Notes: generated from the sequence alone by a model not told the origin. 64,000 bases of DNA from Cecembia calidifontis (GCF_004216715.1 NZ_SGXG01000001.1:1865001-1929000); one strand, 5' to 3'; counted from the stretch's first letter, positions 1-10,501 are shown. Made by a program: numbers and translations.

Positions 1-2127
<2,127 letters not shown>

Positions 2128-2183
2128 CTGAAGTCTGCCTGTTGCATTTTCCGCGAGACATGATCATTTTAGACGTGAGACAC

Positions 2184-2290
2184 AAGACACAAGATACAAG
2201 ACTTGGGACTCGGTGCACGTCAACAGAACTTAAGATATTGAATATATGGACCGGAAGCCAGACAGAGCTAAGTCTTATGTCTTGTGTCTT
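2184..2290. repeat. Imperfect inverted repeat in the 23S-5S spacer
   Basis: A 21-base arm at 2184-2204 (AAGACACAAGATACAAGACTT) is repeated in inverted form at 2270-2290, with two mismatches. The arms bracket most of the spacer, so the precursor RNA could fold a long stem there, possibly for processing (inference). The same AAGACACAAGACAC core recurs at 2740-2755, which suggests a dispersed intergenic repeat family. Confidence 0.6.
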
Positions 2291-2310
2291 CGGTCTTATA
2301 TCTAAAAGCA

Positions 2311-2419
2311 TAGGCGGCCCAGCGCAGGGGTCCCACCTCTTCCCATCCCGAACAGAGAAGTTAAGCCCTGCAGCGCCGATGGTACTGGGGTTACACCCGG
2401 GAGAGTAGGTCGCCGCCAC
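2311..2419 (+). rRNA. rrf: 5S ribosomal RNA
   Basis: About 109 nt with the conserved CCCATCCCGAACAGAGAAGT loop (2342-2361) and the GGGAGAGTAGGTCGCCGCC 3' end. The 5' GGCGGCC pairs with the 3' GGTCGCCGCC to close helix I. It lies about 185 bases after the 23S gene, as expected for the end of a bacterial rRNA operon. No tRNA lies between it and the 23S gene. Confidence 0.93.
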
Positions 2420-2426
2420 ATTATTT

Positions 2427-2456
2427 AAAAGCCTTTCAGGAAACTGGGAGGCTTTT
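2427..2456 (+). terminator. rRNA operon terminator, copy 1
   Basis: AAAAGCCT and AGGCTTTT form the outer stem, with an inner CAG/CTG step. It sits 7 bases after the 5S gene. Confidence 0.8.
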
Positions 2457-2538
2457 GTGTTTTGCGCACAATACGGAAGGGGTTGCACCCGGGAGAGTAG
2501 AGCCTGTCCCGGGAAGCGGGATCGCCGCCACATTATTT

Positions 2539-2568
2539 AAAAGCCTTTCAGGAAACTGGGAGGCTTTT
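2539..2568 (+). terminator. Terminator copy 2 in the tandem repeat
   Basis: Same stem sequence as the hairpin at 2427-2456, 112 bases downstream. Confidence 0.7.
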
Positions 2569-2651
2569 GTGTTTTGCGCACAATACGGAAGGGGTTGCGC
2601 CCGGGGAGAGTAGAGCCTGTCCCGGGAACCGGGATCGCCGCCACATTATTT

Positions 2652-2681
2652 AAAAGCCTTTCAGGAAACTGGAAGGCTTTT
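2652..2681 (+). terminator. Terminator copy 3 in the tandem repeat
   Basis: Third copy of the hairpin, with one loop-side change (GGAAGG instead of GGGAGG). The repeat ends just after it. Confidence 0.7.
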
Positions 2682-2689
2682 GGCGTTTA

Positions 2690-3000
2690 TAGGTCAAGAG
2701 GTTAGAAGCGAGAGGCGAGAGACTAGAGATTAGATTCAAGACACAAGACACAGGGAAAAAGGGGGAAGGCGGATTTCGGAAGGACAGGTCAGGGTGGATT
2801 TTTTGTTTGCTTTTGTCACTGTTCCCGAAATTCGGGACAAGTTGTGGTTCAAAAAAATTCATTCTCTTATTTTCTGTTGCAAAACCACCTTCCAAGTTTG
2901 GAAAATCAGACAGCGGAAGTTGGGGAATTTTGGAAATTGGAAATTTTATTTCGGTATGAGGTGCCAGGTAATTTCAGGTCCTGACAACCATTTGATCTGT
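2690..3000. other. Gene-free stretch with dispersed short repeats
   Basis: No convincing gene. It contains a purine-rich run with the AAGACACAAGACACAGGG motif (about 2740-2757), also found in the rRNA spacer, and a palindrome TCCCGAAATTCGGGA at about 2823-2837. The palindrome resembles the insert in the 5S-tail repeats. Short frames on both strands here have no recognisable features. The convergent helicase gene ends at 3001. Confidence 0.5.
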
Positions 3001-5274
3001 TTAAGATTTATGTAAACCCATATGGGCGGCTACCATCTTTAATGTTCCAAAGTCATAAGTTCCGGGTTCTTCTTGGCGAATCATGGCTAAATCCGCATCA
3101 TATTTTTTAATGAGTTCAGCCACTTTTTGATAAGTTGCTTCATCCATATGAGTAAATAAAGAAATCCGTCCCTCCTGAATACCTTTGGCCAAGTGTCCTT
3201 TTATGGTTGATTCGGCCAAACCCCGTTGTATGGCTATTTCTTCAATACTAGCTCCAAAATCACTCATCTCGAAAGTGATTTCATAGGTTTCTCCTTTTAC
3301 TCTTTTTAAACTCGGCCCATCTTCTGATTTCTTTTTCTTACCCGTTCTGTTTTTTGAAAACTTGGGGTTACTCAATGCATTTTCTTTGGCTTCTTTGGCA
3401 AGTTTCAGTCGTAATTGTGAGGTTTCTATCGGGATTCGGTCCAGTTTTCCTATTTCTTTTCCCTGTAGAATACAAGAGACGAGAATACTTACTTTTTTGA
3501 TTTGGGTAAGTTTACGTAACAATTGCAACTCAATTTGGGCCAAACTTTCGAGGTACTTTTTGGTTTTTGAAAACCTTTCTACTTCTGCAGCATGGCCCAA
3601 TAAGTGGGTTAGTTGCTTTTCAAGGAATTCCGAATAATAGATAGTTCCTTTTTCCAACCTTTCCAACAATTTGTCTTCATCTTTCGCAAATAAGAGTTGG
3701 ATCAATTGTCTTTGAAACTTAAGAGTATTTTCAGTTTCAGCATTTAGATTTTCAAGGAGTTTAGGAATGGCTTGTTTCATTTCTTCGTCCTCAAATTCCA
3801 AACTGCTTTCATTTTCCTTATTGAAATTTATAAGCGCTTTGAACAGCCCATCTAAGCTGAAGGTTTCCAATAGTAATTTTTCCACATATCGTCTTTGGTG
3901 TTTTTCCAGAAGCGTTTCCAGTGGTTCTTGGAATGCAGTTTTTTGTGTAAAATTGACTACTTGATGGTCGCTATATATGATGTTATTTTGAATTCTTGTT
4001 CTCAGGATCAAACCCTCCAATCCTCTTAGCCTACTCAATGCGACATAGACCTGGCCTGGTGCAAATGCTTGCCCTACATCTATGATAGCCCTGTCAAAAG
4101 TTAATCCCTGACTTTTATGGACGGTTACAGCCCATGCCAATTTTATGGGGTACTGTTCAAAACTGCCGATAATTTCTTCTTCCAATTCTTTGGTTGATTC
4201 ATTGACAACATAGCGTTTGTTTTCCCAAACTTCTCTTTTTAGGGTATACAGGACCTTATTCTCGGCCATTATCACTTGAATTCCTTCCTCATCAATTGTT
4301 TTGATTTTAGCCATTTTACCATTGTAATATTCCCCGTTGCCACTACTGTCATTTTTAATAAACATGATCTGCGCACCTTCTTTGAGCTCAAGGGTTTTTG
4401 GAAGCGGGTATAAATGTTCGGGAAAATCTTTTTCAATGATGGCCTGAAAAAAGTGAGAGGGGCTTTTCAAGGCCTGAAGTTCTTTCTGGTTGTGGGCATC
4501 TGCTTTAAAATTATGAGTGGTTATGATGATAGTGTCTTCTAGGTTTTTAATCTCCTCTTCGGTTTTGAAATGCTTATTCAAGATCTTGATATCTTCCTCA
4601 TTGGCACAATTATCCCTTAGATGATTCAGGATATTAATGAAGACTTCATCTTTTTGCCTAAAAATTTTGTCCAGTTCCAGATAGACCATTCCAGATTCTC
4701 TGAGGGCATGGGCCTCAAAGAAATGCATGCTGTTATAAAATTTGCTCAGGATTTCCCATTCGTTTTCCCTGACAATTGGAGGTAGCTGGAACAAGTCCCC
4801 AATCATCAATACCTGTACTCCCCCAAATGGCTCTTTGAAATTTCCTTTGACACTTTTAAGCCTGAAATCGATGGCATCCAAAATGTCAGCCCTAAGCATG
4901 CTCACTTCATCAATTATGAGAAGATCAATTGAACCAAGTACCTGTTTTCTTCCACCATTCAAAGGATGTTTTCTACTTAGTGAAAACTGGGTGAAAATAT
5001 TTCCTTGATTGCCAAAATTCCCTTCCGGTTCTTTTGTAGGTAAAAAGCTCCCCAATGGCAATAAAAATTGAGAATGTATGGTTACTCCTTTTGCATGTAA
5101 TGCAGCGATTCCCGTTGGCGCTACAATAACAAACTGTTTGTGTGTCAATGATGCCAGATTCCTCAAAAAGGTAGTTTTACCTGTTCCGGCCTTTCCGGTA
5201 AGGAAAATGGGGTTATTGGTGCTGTTTACAAAATGTGCCGCCAGTTCAAGTCTATCGGTAATCTGTGTTTCCAT
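3001..5274 (-). CDS. PIF1/RecD-like ATP-dependent helicase with C-terminal HTH
   Basis: A 757-residue superfamily 1 DNA helicase. Walker A (GKAGTGKTT, residues 27-35) and Walker B (LLIIDEVSML, about 118-127) open the motor, and the late VHKSQGLTFD motif is typical of PIF1/RecD2 helicases. The last third is a separate acidic and basic helical region ending in a helix-turn-helix-like segment (SIEEIAIQRGLAESTIKGHL). This layout is common in Bacteroidota helicases annotated as HTH-containing AAA ATPases. Its likely role is cytoplasmic DNA unwinding in repair or recombination; the exact substrate is unknown. It is transcribed away from the SDR at 5404 and ends toward the rRNA operon. Length and motifs look intact. 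Confidence 0.85.
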   Translation of the reverse strand: METQITDRLELAAHFVNSTNNPIFLTGKAGTGKTTFLRNLASLTHKQFVIVAPTGIAALHAKGVTIHSQFLLPLGSFLPTKEPEGNFGNQGNIFTQFSLSRKHPLNGGRKQVLGSIDLLIIDEVSMLRADILDAIDFRLKSVKGNFKEPFGGVQVLMIGDLFQLPPIVRENEWEILSKFYNSMHFFEAHALRESGMVYLELDKIFRQKDEVFINILNHLRDNCANEEDIKILNKHFKTEEEIKNLEDTIIITTHNFKADAHNQKELQALKSPSHFFQAIIEKDFPEHLYPLPKTLELKEGAQIMFIKNDSSGNGEYYNGKMAKIKTIDEEGIQVIMAENKVLYTLKREVWENKRYVVNESTKELEEEIIGSFEQYPIKLAWAVTVHKSQGLTFDRAIIDVGQAFAPGQVYVALSRLRGLEGLILRTRIQNNIIYSDHQVVNFTQKTAFQEPLETLLEKHQRRYVEKLLLETFSLDGLFKALINFNKENESSLEFEDEEMKQAIPKLLENLNAETENTLKFQRQLIQLLFAKDEDKLLERLEKGTIYYSEFLEKQLTHLLGHAAEVERFSKTKKYLESLAQIELQLLRKLTQIKKVSILVSCILQGKEIGKLDRIPIETSQLRLKLAKEAKENALSNPKFSKNRTGKKKKSEDGPSLKRVKGETYEITFEMSDFGASIEEIAIQRGLAESTIKGHLAKGIQEGRISLFTHMDEATYQKVAELIKKYDADLAMIRQEEPGTYDFGTLKMVAAHMGLHKS

Positions 5275-5350
5275 GAAAATAAAATTAGGATAAAAAATTC
5301 AGGAGCACCGCCGATTATCCGTTTAAGTTCAGAAAGTTTTCAAAAAAATG

Positions 5351-5358
5351 TAACTTTG
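5351..5358 (+). promoter_or_regulatory. Predicted -7 box TAACTTTG
   Basis: It matches the Bacteroidota TAnnTTTG box 46 bases before the SDR start at 5404. No good -33 TTTG was found. A 7-bp inverted repeat, AATAGTT/AACTATT (5368-5374 and 5383-5389), lies in the predicted leader. Confidence 0.45.
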
Positions 5359-5403
5359 CTCGCTGTAAATAGTTGTTATACTAACTATTAAAATACTAAT
5401 CAA

Positions 5404-6108
5404 ATGACCAAAAGCATTTTGGTAACCGGAGGTACAAAAGGAATAGGTAGGGCCATCATCGACAGGTTTGGAGAAGAGGGGTTTGATGTATTTACCTGTT
5501 CAAGGCATGCCAAAGACCTCGAAACATTAGAAAAGGAATTTTTGTCCAGATTTCCAGGTCAAAAGATTTTTGTGACAGAAGCGGATCTCTCCAGAAAAGA
5601 CGAAGTTCAGCGATTTTCATCGTTGGTAAAAAGCCAGGCTATCCCTGATGTTTTGGTCAATAATACAGGAATATTTCTTCCTGGTGCCATTCATTCAGAG
5701 CCAGAAGGCAATTTTGAGATGATGATGCAGACCAACCTTTTTTCTGCTTATTACCTTACTAGGGCTTTTACTTCAGAGATGATGGAAAGAAAGTCGGGCC
5801 ATATTTTTTCCATGGGTTCCATAGCAGGGCTTACAGCTTATGCCAATGGAGGAAGTTATGCAATATCCAAGTGGGCCATGTTGGGTTTTACCAAATGCCT
5901 GAGACAGGAGTTGAAAGATTATAATATCAAAGTAACTTCCATTCTTCCTGGGGCCACGTATACGGCAAGTTGGGAAGGAGTGGAAATTCCTTTGGAAAGG
6001 TTTATGAAAGTTGAGGATATTGCCGCTTCTGTTTGGTCGGCCTATAACCTTTCCCCTTATTCAGTTGTTGAAGAAATTGTCATAAGACCACAATTAGGAG
6101 ACTTATAA
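5404..6108 (+). CDS. Short-chain dehydrogenase/reductase
   Basis: A 234-residue Rossmann-fold oxidoreductase. It has the N-terminal TGGTKGIG cofactor loop, the NNTG motif (about residues 88-91), a serine in SMGSIAG and the catalytic YAISK pair. The sequence after NLFSAYYLTRAF follows the classical SDR fold. The substrate cannot be read from sequence. It ends 4 bases before ispG and is probably co-transcribed with it, although no SDR step belongs to the MEP pathway around IspG. Confidence 0.85.
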   Translation: MTKSILVTGGTKGIGRAIIDRFGEEGFDVFTCSRHAKDLETLEKEFLSRFPGQKIFVTEADLSRKDEVQRFSSLVKSQAIPDVLVNNTGIFLPGAIHSEPEGNFEMMMQTNLFSAYYLTRAFTSEMMERKSGHIFSMGSIAGLTAYANGGSYAISKWAMLGFTKCLRQELKDYNIKVTSILPGATYTASWEGVEIPLERFMKVEDIAASVWSAYNLSPYSVVEEIVIRPQLGDL

Positions 6109-6112
6109 TAAT

Positions 6113-8092
6113 ATGGAAACCAAATATTTATTGGAAAAAGTGCGGTATTGTAATAGCCTGACGGCTTACTCCAGAAGAAAGACCATTCCCGTGAAAGTGG
6201 GAGATGTAATTATAGGAGGTGACAATCCAATTGTGGTCCAATCCATGACTACAGTGGATACCATGGATACAGAGGGTTCGGTGGAACAATGTATCAGGAT
6301 GATTGAGGCCGGTTGTCAATTGATCAGGATCACGGCCCCTAGTATCAAAGAAGCCGAGAATCTCAGGAATATCAAGGAAGGACTCCGGAAAAGGGGGTAC
6401 AATACGCCTTTGGTGGCTGACATTCATTTTACTCCCAATGCTGCTGAAATTGCTGCAAGAATTGTGGAAAAGGTACGCATCAACCCTGGAAACTATGCGG
6501 ATAAAAAGAAATTTGAGTTTATAGAATATACAGATCAAAGTTATCAAGAAGAACTTGAAAGGATCAGGGAACGCTTTTTGCCTTTGGTAAGGATATGTAA
6601 GGAGCATGGTACCGCTATGAGGATCGGGACCAATCACGGTTCCCTCTCTGACCGTATTATGAGCCGGTATGGAGATACACCTCTTGGTATGGTGGAATCT
6701 GCCTTGGAGTTTTTAAGGATCTGTGAAGAAGAAAATTACCATGATGTGGTCATTTCCATGAAGTCATCCAATACACAGGTGATGGTTCAGGCCTATCGCC
6801 TTTTGGTACAAAAACTTGATGAGGGAGGGTTTAAACCATATCCTCTACATTTAGGTGTGACAGAAGCCGGAGATGGTGAAGATGGAAGGATCAAATCAGC
6901 TGTCGGGATAGGTACTCTTCTGGAGGATGGTCTAGGCGATACTGTCAGGGTTTCATTGACAGAGGACCCTGAGTTTGAGGCTCCTGTGGCCAAAGCCCTT
7001 GTAGATAGGTATGAGAACAGAACCGAACATGACTTTATTCCGGACCTTACCCATTATCCAGTTAATCCATTTGAGTATAACCGTAGGGATACCATAGAGG
7101 TGTTTAATTTCGGCGGAACCAATGTACCAAGGGTAATAGCCGATATTTCTGCGGTGGAAAACATCACGGAAAAGGAAATGAAGCATGTGGGGCATTTTTA
7201 CCTTCCGGAATTGGATAAGTGGAAAATGAATGATCTTGGTGCGGATTATGTCTTTTCTGGCTCCAACCCAATACCTTTTATGCTGCCTAATGGCATGAAG
7301 GAAATCCAGCATTATGCTATTTGGCTCAATGCGGAAGACCAGGTCAATAAATTTCCGGCATTAACCTTGGAAGAATTCCGGGAGGCGGAAAAACTGCACT
7401 ATGGTTTGAACTTCCTGATGTTATCAGATCAAGAAGTAAAAGAAGCCTTGCACTTATTAGAGGGAAGAAAAGATGTGGTGGTTATTTTGCACAGTTACAA
7501 CCTCCATACCATGCCGGCACTAAGAAGGGCCTTTTTTGAATTGATGGAAAACCACAGCATTCTTCCTGTGGTAGTGAGGGTAAATTATCCTCAACAGGAC
7601 CAGGATAAGACCATGCTTTATGCAGCTACAGATGTTGGAGGTTTGTTAATAGATGGTTTGGGTGAAGGAATCATGATTGGCTTGGGAGCTTATAGAGGTG
7701 CGCCTAGGCCCCAAATCTTGGATCAGATTAAATTGCATAATTCTGTGAGCTTTGGGGTACTTCAGGCAGCAAGGACCAGGATGTCAAAAACAGAATACAT
7801 TTCCTGTCCTTCTTGCGGAAGAACGCTTTTTGATCTTCAGGAGACGACCGCCATGATCAGGAAAAGAACAGATCACTTAAAAGGTGTTAAAATCGGTATC
7901 ATGGGATGTATCGTAAACGGCCCAGGAGAAATGGCAGATGCAGACTACGGGTATGTAGGTTCAGGAAAAGGAAAGATTACACTTTATAAAGGAAAAGAGG
8001 TAGTTAAAAAATCAGTTCCATCAGAGAAGGCGGTTGACGAACTGATTGAAATCATCAGAAAAGATGGCATGTGGATTGAACCTGAGGCATGA
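6113..8092 (+). CDS. ispG: (E)-4-hydroxy-3-methylbut-2-enyl-diphosphate synthase, long form
   Basis: IspG (GcpE) converts 2-C-methyl-D-erythritol 2,4-cyclodiphosphate to HMBPP in the MEP isoprenoid pathway, using a 4Fe-4S cluster. At 659 residues it is the long form with an extra middle domain, as in Bacteroidota and plants, rather than the ~370-residue E. coli form. Cluster ligands are visible: C565 and C568 in SCPSCGRT, then C599 and E606 in MGCIVNGPGE. The N-terminal barrel has the conserved VVQSMTTVDTMDTEGSV stretch. The start at 6113 follows the upstream SDR directly. The gene looks complete. Confidence 0.96.
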   Translation: METKYLLEKVRYCNSLTAYSRRKTIPVKVGDVIIGGDNPIVVQSMTTVDTMDTEGSVEQCIRMIEAGCQLIRITAPSIKEAENLRNIKEGLRKRGYNTPLVADIHFTPNAAEIAARIVEKVRINPGNYADKKKFEFIEYTDQSYQEELERIRERFLPLVRICKEHGTAMRIGTNHGSLSDRIMSRYGDTPLGMVESALEFLRICEEENYHDVVISMKSSNTQVMVQAYRLLVQKLDEGGFKPYPLHLGVTEAGDGEDGRIKSAVGIGTLLEDGLGDTVRVSLTEDPEFEAPVAKALVDRYENRTEHDFIPDLTHYPVNPFEYNRRDTIEVFNFGGTNVPRVIADISAVENITEKEMKHVGHFYLPELDKWKMNDLGADYVFSGSNPIPFMLPNGMKEIQHYAIWLNAEDQVNKFPALTLEEFREAEKLHYGLNFLMLSDQEVKEALHLLEGRKDVVVILHSYNLHTMPALRRAFFELMENHSILPVVVRVNYPQQDQDKTMLYAATDVGGLLIDGLGEGIMIGLGAYRGAPRPQILDQIKLHNSVSFGVLQAARTRMSKTEYISCPSCGRTLFDLQETTAMIRKRTDHLKGVKIGIMGCIVNGPGEMADADYGYVGSGKGKITLYKGKEVVKKSVPSEKAVDELIEIIRKDGMWIEPEA

Positions 8093-8118
8093 TATTCAGG
8101 TTATATCCTAAAAATACT

Positions 8119-8140
8119 GGGCATACCTATCAGTATGCCC
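8119..8140 (+). other. Small hairpin between ispG and the next gene
   Basis: GGGCATAC and GTATGCCC form a perfect 8-bp stem around a 6-base loop. No T-run follows, so it is not a standard terminator. It could be an RNA processing or stability element within the transcript (inference). Confidence 0.45.
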
Positions 8141-8166
8141 TCAATTCAATTCTAAAATTAATCAGC

Positions 8167-8358
8167 ATGGCAAACAGTAGAATTAAAGAGTTTTTTCAAC
8201 TTGGAGAAGTAGCCAATTACTTTGTCCGTGTATTCCAAAAACCGGATCCAAACAGGCCTACCAATTTCAATTTGAGGATGATGCACGGGATCAATAAAAT
8301 ATCTATCTTGATGTTCCTTGCCGCTATCATTATTTGGGTGGCGAAAAGAATGTTCTAA
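8167..8358 (+). CDS. Small single-pass membrane protein, DUF6728-like
   Basis: A 63-residue protein. The C-terminal half (ISILMFLAAIIIWVAKRMF) is one transmembrane helix, preceded by a basic soluble part with PDPNRPTNFNLRMMHGINK. That pattern fits the small Bacteroidota family DUF6728 (from memory, not searched). An earlier in-frame ATG at 8089 overlaps the ispG stop but would add a poor N-terminus spanning the hairpin at 8119-8140, so 8167 is preferred. Function unknown; probably in the ispG transcript. Confidence 0.7.
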   Translation: MANSRIKEFFQLGEVANYFVRVFQKPDPNRPTNFNLRMMHGINKISILMFLAAIIIWVAKRMF

Positions 8359-8592
8359 ATTTTTGTTTTTGAAAGTGGGAACCTAAAGTGTGATCCTGAT
8401 CGGGCTATCGAATTAAGGGAAAGGCATGAGGGTGTACTGCCGGGATATCATAGGAGCAAAAATCATTGGAATGCCATCAGTTGTGACGGTTCTGTTCCGG
8501 ATGGTTTAATCCTTCAATTGGTGGACCATTCCTTTTATCTTGTTTTTAACAGCCTAACCAAAAAAATCCAACAAAGTCATATTGCCGGATGA
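8359..8592 (+). pseudogene. C-terminal remnant of an MmcQ/YjbR family protein
   Basis: The open frame from 8359 to the TGA at 8590-8592 encodes about 74 recognisable residues, including NLKCDPDRAIELRERHEGV, LPGYHRSKNHWNAIS and DGSVPDGLILQLVDHSF. These are the hallmark C-terminal blocks of the ~115-residue MmcQ/YjbR (CyaY-like fold) DNA-binding proteins. The first ~40 residues and any start codon are missing: the frame is bounded upstream by the stop of the 8167 gene, and no in-frame ATG, GTG or TTG precedes the conserved part. The stop overlaps the start of the ABC ATPase (ATGA), so the intact gene was once translationally coupled to it. A deletion most likely fused its body to the end of the upstream gene. 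Confidence 0.85.
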
Positions 8593-9545
8593 CCTATTTA
8601 AGATTAGATAAAATCCAGAAAAGCTATGAAAACGGTCAGCCTGTTTTAAAAGAGTTTTCCTTGAATTTGGAAAAAGGACAGGTGGTTTCTCTGATTGGAG
8701 AAAGTGGTTCTGGAAAAAGCACGCTCTTAAGAATTGTAGCTGGTTTGGAAAACCGGAATGACGGCGAGGTTTATTTGGAGGGGATGAGGATAGCGAATCC
8801 CAAAGAAAAACTTGTACCTGGATATGACGAAATTCAGTTGGTTTATCAGGATTATCATTTGTATCCCAATTCTTCTGTAGAAGAAAATATAGCAAGGCCT
8901 CTCCTGCTTTATGATAAAAGCTATAAGGAGAAAAGGGTAAAAACCCTTTTAAAATTATTGGGATTAGAGAAGTATAAAGAAAAACTGCCAAGACAACTTT
9001 CAGGAGGGCAGCAGCAAAAAGTGGCTATTGGAAAAGCCCTGAGTTTGGAACCGCAGGTACTTTTATTGGACGAACCATTTTCCAGCTTGGATACCATACA
9101 GCGGAGAGAATTGATTTCCGAATTAAGGGAAATGTTTGTAGCCTTAAAGGTTACTGTATTGTTTGTTACCCATGATTTGGATGATGCGCTTCAGATGTCC
9201 AATGACCTGGTTTTGGTACAACAGGGAAAGCTTATCCAAAAAGGCCATCCCGAAGAAATATTTACAAAACCAAAAAACCTTTATGCCGCCAAGCTTTTCA
9301 GTCATTTGAATCCTTTACCTGGTGATCAGCATTGCTATATACGCCCTTCAGATATTCAGCTTTATAAGAGCACAGGTATCCCCGCAAAAGTAAAAGAAAG
9401 GCAATACTTGGTACATTATAACCAGCTTACAATTCAATTAGGTACAGGTGAAATATGGAAGGTTGAGGACAAGAAAAGGGAATTTTTCCCAGGACAAAAA
9501 ATTTTCCTAAAATGGGATGCTGGAAAGGTGATAGGTCCTTTTTAA
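8589..9545 (+). CDS. ABC transporter ATP-binding protein without local permease
   Basis: A 318-residue ABC ATPase with Walker A (GESGSGKST, about residues 37-45), a Q-loop, the signature LSGGQQQ, Walker B (VLLLDEPFSSLD) and the H-loop (LFVTHD). The layout resembles the importer ATPases FbpC and PotA. Residues after ~240 form a short OB/TOBE-like C-terminal domain that often regulates such importers. No permease or binding-protein gene is adjacent, so the transported substrate is unknown. Its ATG overlaps the stop of the mmcQ remnant. Confidence 0.85.
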   Translation: MTYLRLDKIQKSYENGQPVLKEFSLNLEKGQVVSLIGESGSGKSTLLRIVAGLENRNDGEVYLEGMRIANPKEKLVPGYDEIQLVYQDYHLYPNSSVEENIARPLLLYDKSYKEKRVKTLLKLLGLEKYKEKLPRQLSGGQQQKVAIGKALSLEPQVLLLDEPFSSLDTIQRRELISELREMFVALKVTVLFVTHDLDDALQMSNDLVLVQQGKLIQKGHPEEIFTKPKNLYAAKLFSHLNPLPGDQHCYIRPSDIQLYKSTGIPAKVKERQYLVHYNQLTIQLGTGEIWKVEDKKREFFPGQKIFLKWDAGKVIGPF

Positions 9546-9584
9546 AACAAATTTCCAGAGCTTTTGCCCTGGAAATTTGTTTTT
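9544..9584. terminator. Bidirectional terminator between convergent genes
   Basis: AAAACAAATTTCCAG pairs with CTGGAAATTTGTTTTT around a short loop. T-runs on both strands allow it to serve the ABC ATPase (+) and the FKBP gene (-). Confidence 0.8.
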
Positions 9585-10112
9585 TTATTCGTGATCGAAA
9601 CCATGTTCGCCATGAACATGACCGTGGTCCAGTTCTTCCGGCGTTGCCTCCCTTACTTCTAATACTTCTCCCTCAAAATGAAGGTCAAACCCTACCAAAG
9701 GATGATTGAAATCCAATAATACTTCTTCGCCCAGATCTTTGAGCACTTTTGCCTGAAGCGGGTACCCATTTTCATCCATTAAGGGCAAAAAATTACCTTC
9801 TTCCAACATATACGGCTCAAAACCTCTTTCCTTGGTGAATTGATCTTTTGGCAATGCCATGATGAGTTCGTCATCAGCCTCACCATAAGCTTCAGCTGAT
9901 GCGATCATGAAACTGAAGCTTTCCCCCTCCTTTTTTCCTACAAGGAAAGACTCGAACTTTTCGGGCAATCCGCTTTGTCCAAATATGAAATAAAACGGAT
10001 CCTCCTCATCCCTGACTTCAACACTGAATGGAGCGGATTCGATTTCGTCTTGTTCTTTACTGACTTTTAATTCATAGGTAAGACCTACTACTGCATTGTT
10101 TGATATTTCCAT
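9585..10112 (-). CDS. FKBP-type peptidyl-prolyl isomerase, SlyD-like
   Basis: A 175-residue protein of the SlyD group. It has a split FKBP domain (LTYELKV and later FNHPLVGFDLHFEGEV) with the insert-in-flap chaperone domain between, and a short His/Asp-rich tail (HGHVHGEHGFDHE) able to bind metal. The NHPL(A/V)G block is diagnostic. It catalyses proline cis-trans isomerisation and acts as a folding helper, probably in the cytoplasm as no signal peptide is present. It lies downstream of a small membrane protein gene on the same strand, separated by 21 bases. Confidence 0.9.
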   Translation of the reverse strand: MEISNNAVVGLTYELKVSKEQDEIESAPFSVEVRDEEDPFYFIFGQSGLPEKFESFLVGKKEGESFSFMIASAEAYGEADDELIMALPKDQFTKERGFEPYMLEEGNFLPLMDENGYPLQAKVLKDLGEEVLLDFNHPLVGFDLHFEGEVLEVREATPEELDHGHVHGEHGFDHE

Positions 10113-10133
10113 GGCGCAAAGGTAGTCAAAGTT

Positions 10134-10451
10134 TTACTTAATTGCCCCATTGATCATGACTGCAAATATGGTCAACATGCTGAAGATGAAACAGAAAAAC
10201 ACCGCCTTATGGTTTTTTTTAAGAGAAAATACAATGCTGGCCACAAAGATGATTGAAAAGAGGAGTGCGAAAATTAGAAGCACGCGGAGATAAAGCTCTT
10301 CAGAGGCATGAAAATAAGGAGCATAACCTGAATCAGGCAGCAATACTGCTTTTTCCCCCATCCATTGAATGGCAATCCATTCCTTCCAATAAGCATAAGC
10401 AAAAATACCCGAGGACAATAACGCTGCAAGGGAAAAATAAAGTCGGTTCAT
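10134..10451 (-). CDS. Small three-helix membrane protein, unknown
   Basis: 105 residues with predicted membrane helices at about 4-20, 54-76 and 80-103. A periplasmic or extracytoplasmic loop of ~30 residues joins helices 1 and 2 (WIAIQWMGEKAVLLPDSGY). I do not recognise a family. It sits between leuS and the SlyD-like gene on the same strand, but a terminator after leuS (10467-10496) suggests its own promoter or read-through. No function is assigned. Confidence 0.65.
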   Translation of the reverse strand: MNRLYFSLAALLSSGIFAYAYWKEWIAIQWMGEKAVLLPDSGYAPYFHASEELYLRVLLIFALLFSIIFVASIVFSLKKNHKAVFFCFIFSMLTIFAVMINGAIK

Positions 10452-10466
10452 GACGTTGGAATTAAA

Positions 10467-10496
10467 ATCCTCCCGTAGTTATTTCTACAGGAGGAT
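10467..10496 (-). terminator. Terminator after leuS
   Basis: On the minus strand, ATCCTCC-GTAG and CTAC-GGAGGAT form a stem with a 6-base loop and one internal mismatch, followed by TTT. It lies 6 bases past the leuS stop. Confidence 0.7.
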
Positions 10497-10501
10497 CAGC
10501 C

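Larger units (their letters stand above)
2387..2690 (+). repeat. Three tandem copies of the 5S tail and terminator
   Basis: The last ~33 bases of the 5S gene plus its terminator (from GGGGTTACACCC at 2387) recur from 2479 and again from 2591. The cgccgcca landmark falls at 2411, 2523 and 2636, a period of 112-113 bases. Copies 2 and 3 both carry the same extra ~22 bases between GAGAGTAG and CGCCGCCA, containing TCCCGGGAAGCGGGA or a close variant. That insert therefore arose before the last duplication. Copies 2 and 3 lack the 5' two thirds of 5S and are not functional 5S genes. Confidence 0.85.

Noticed and set aside
2650..3015. Short frames on both strands after the 5S repeats
   Set aside because: They cross the repeat and terminator, have no recognisable domain and no promoter or family support.
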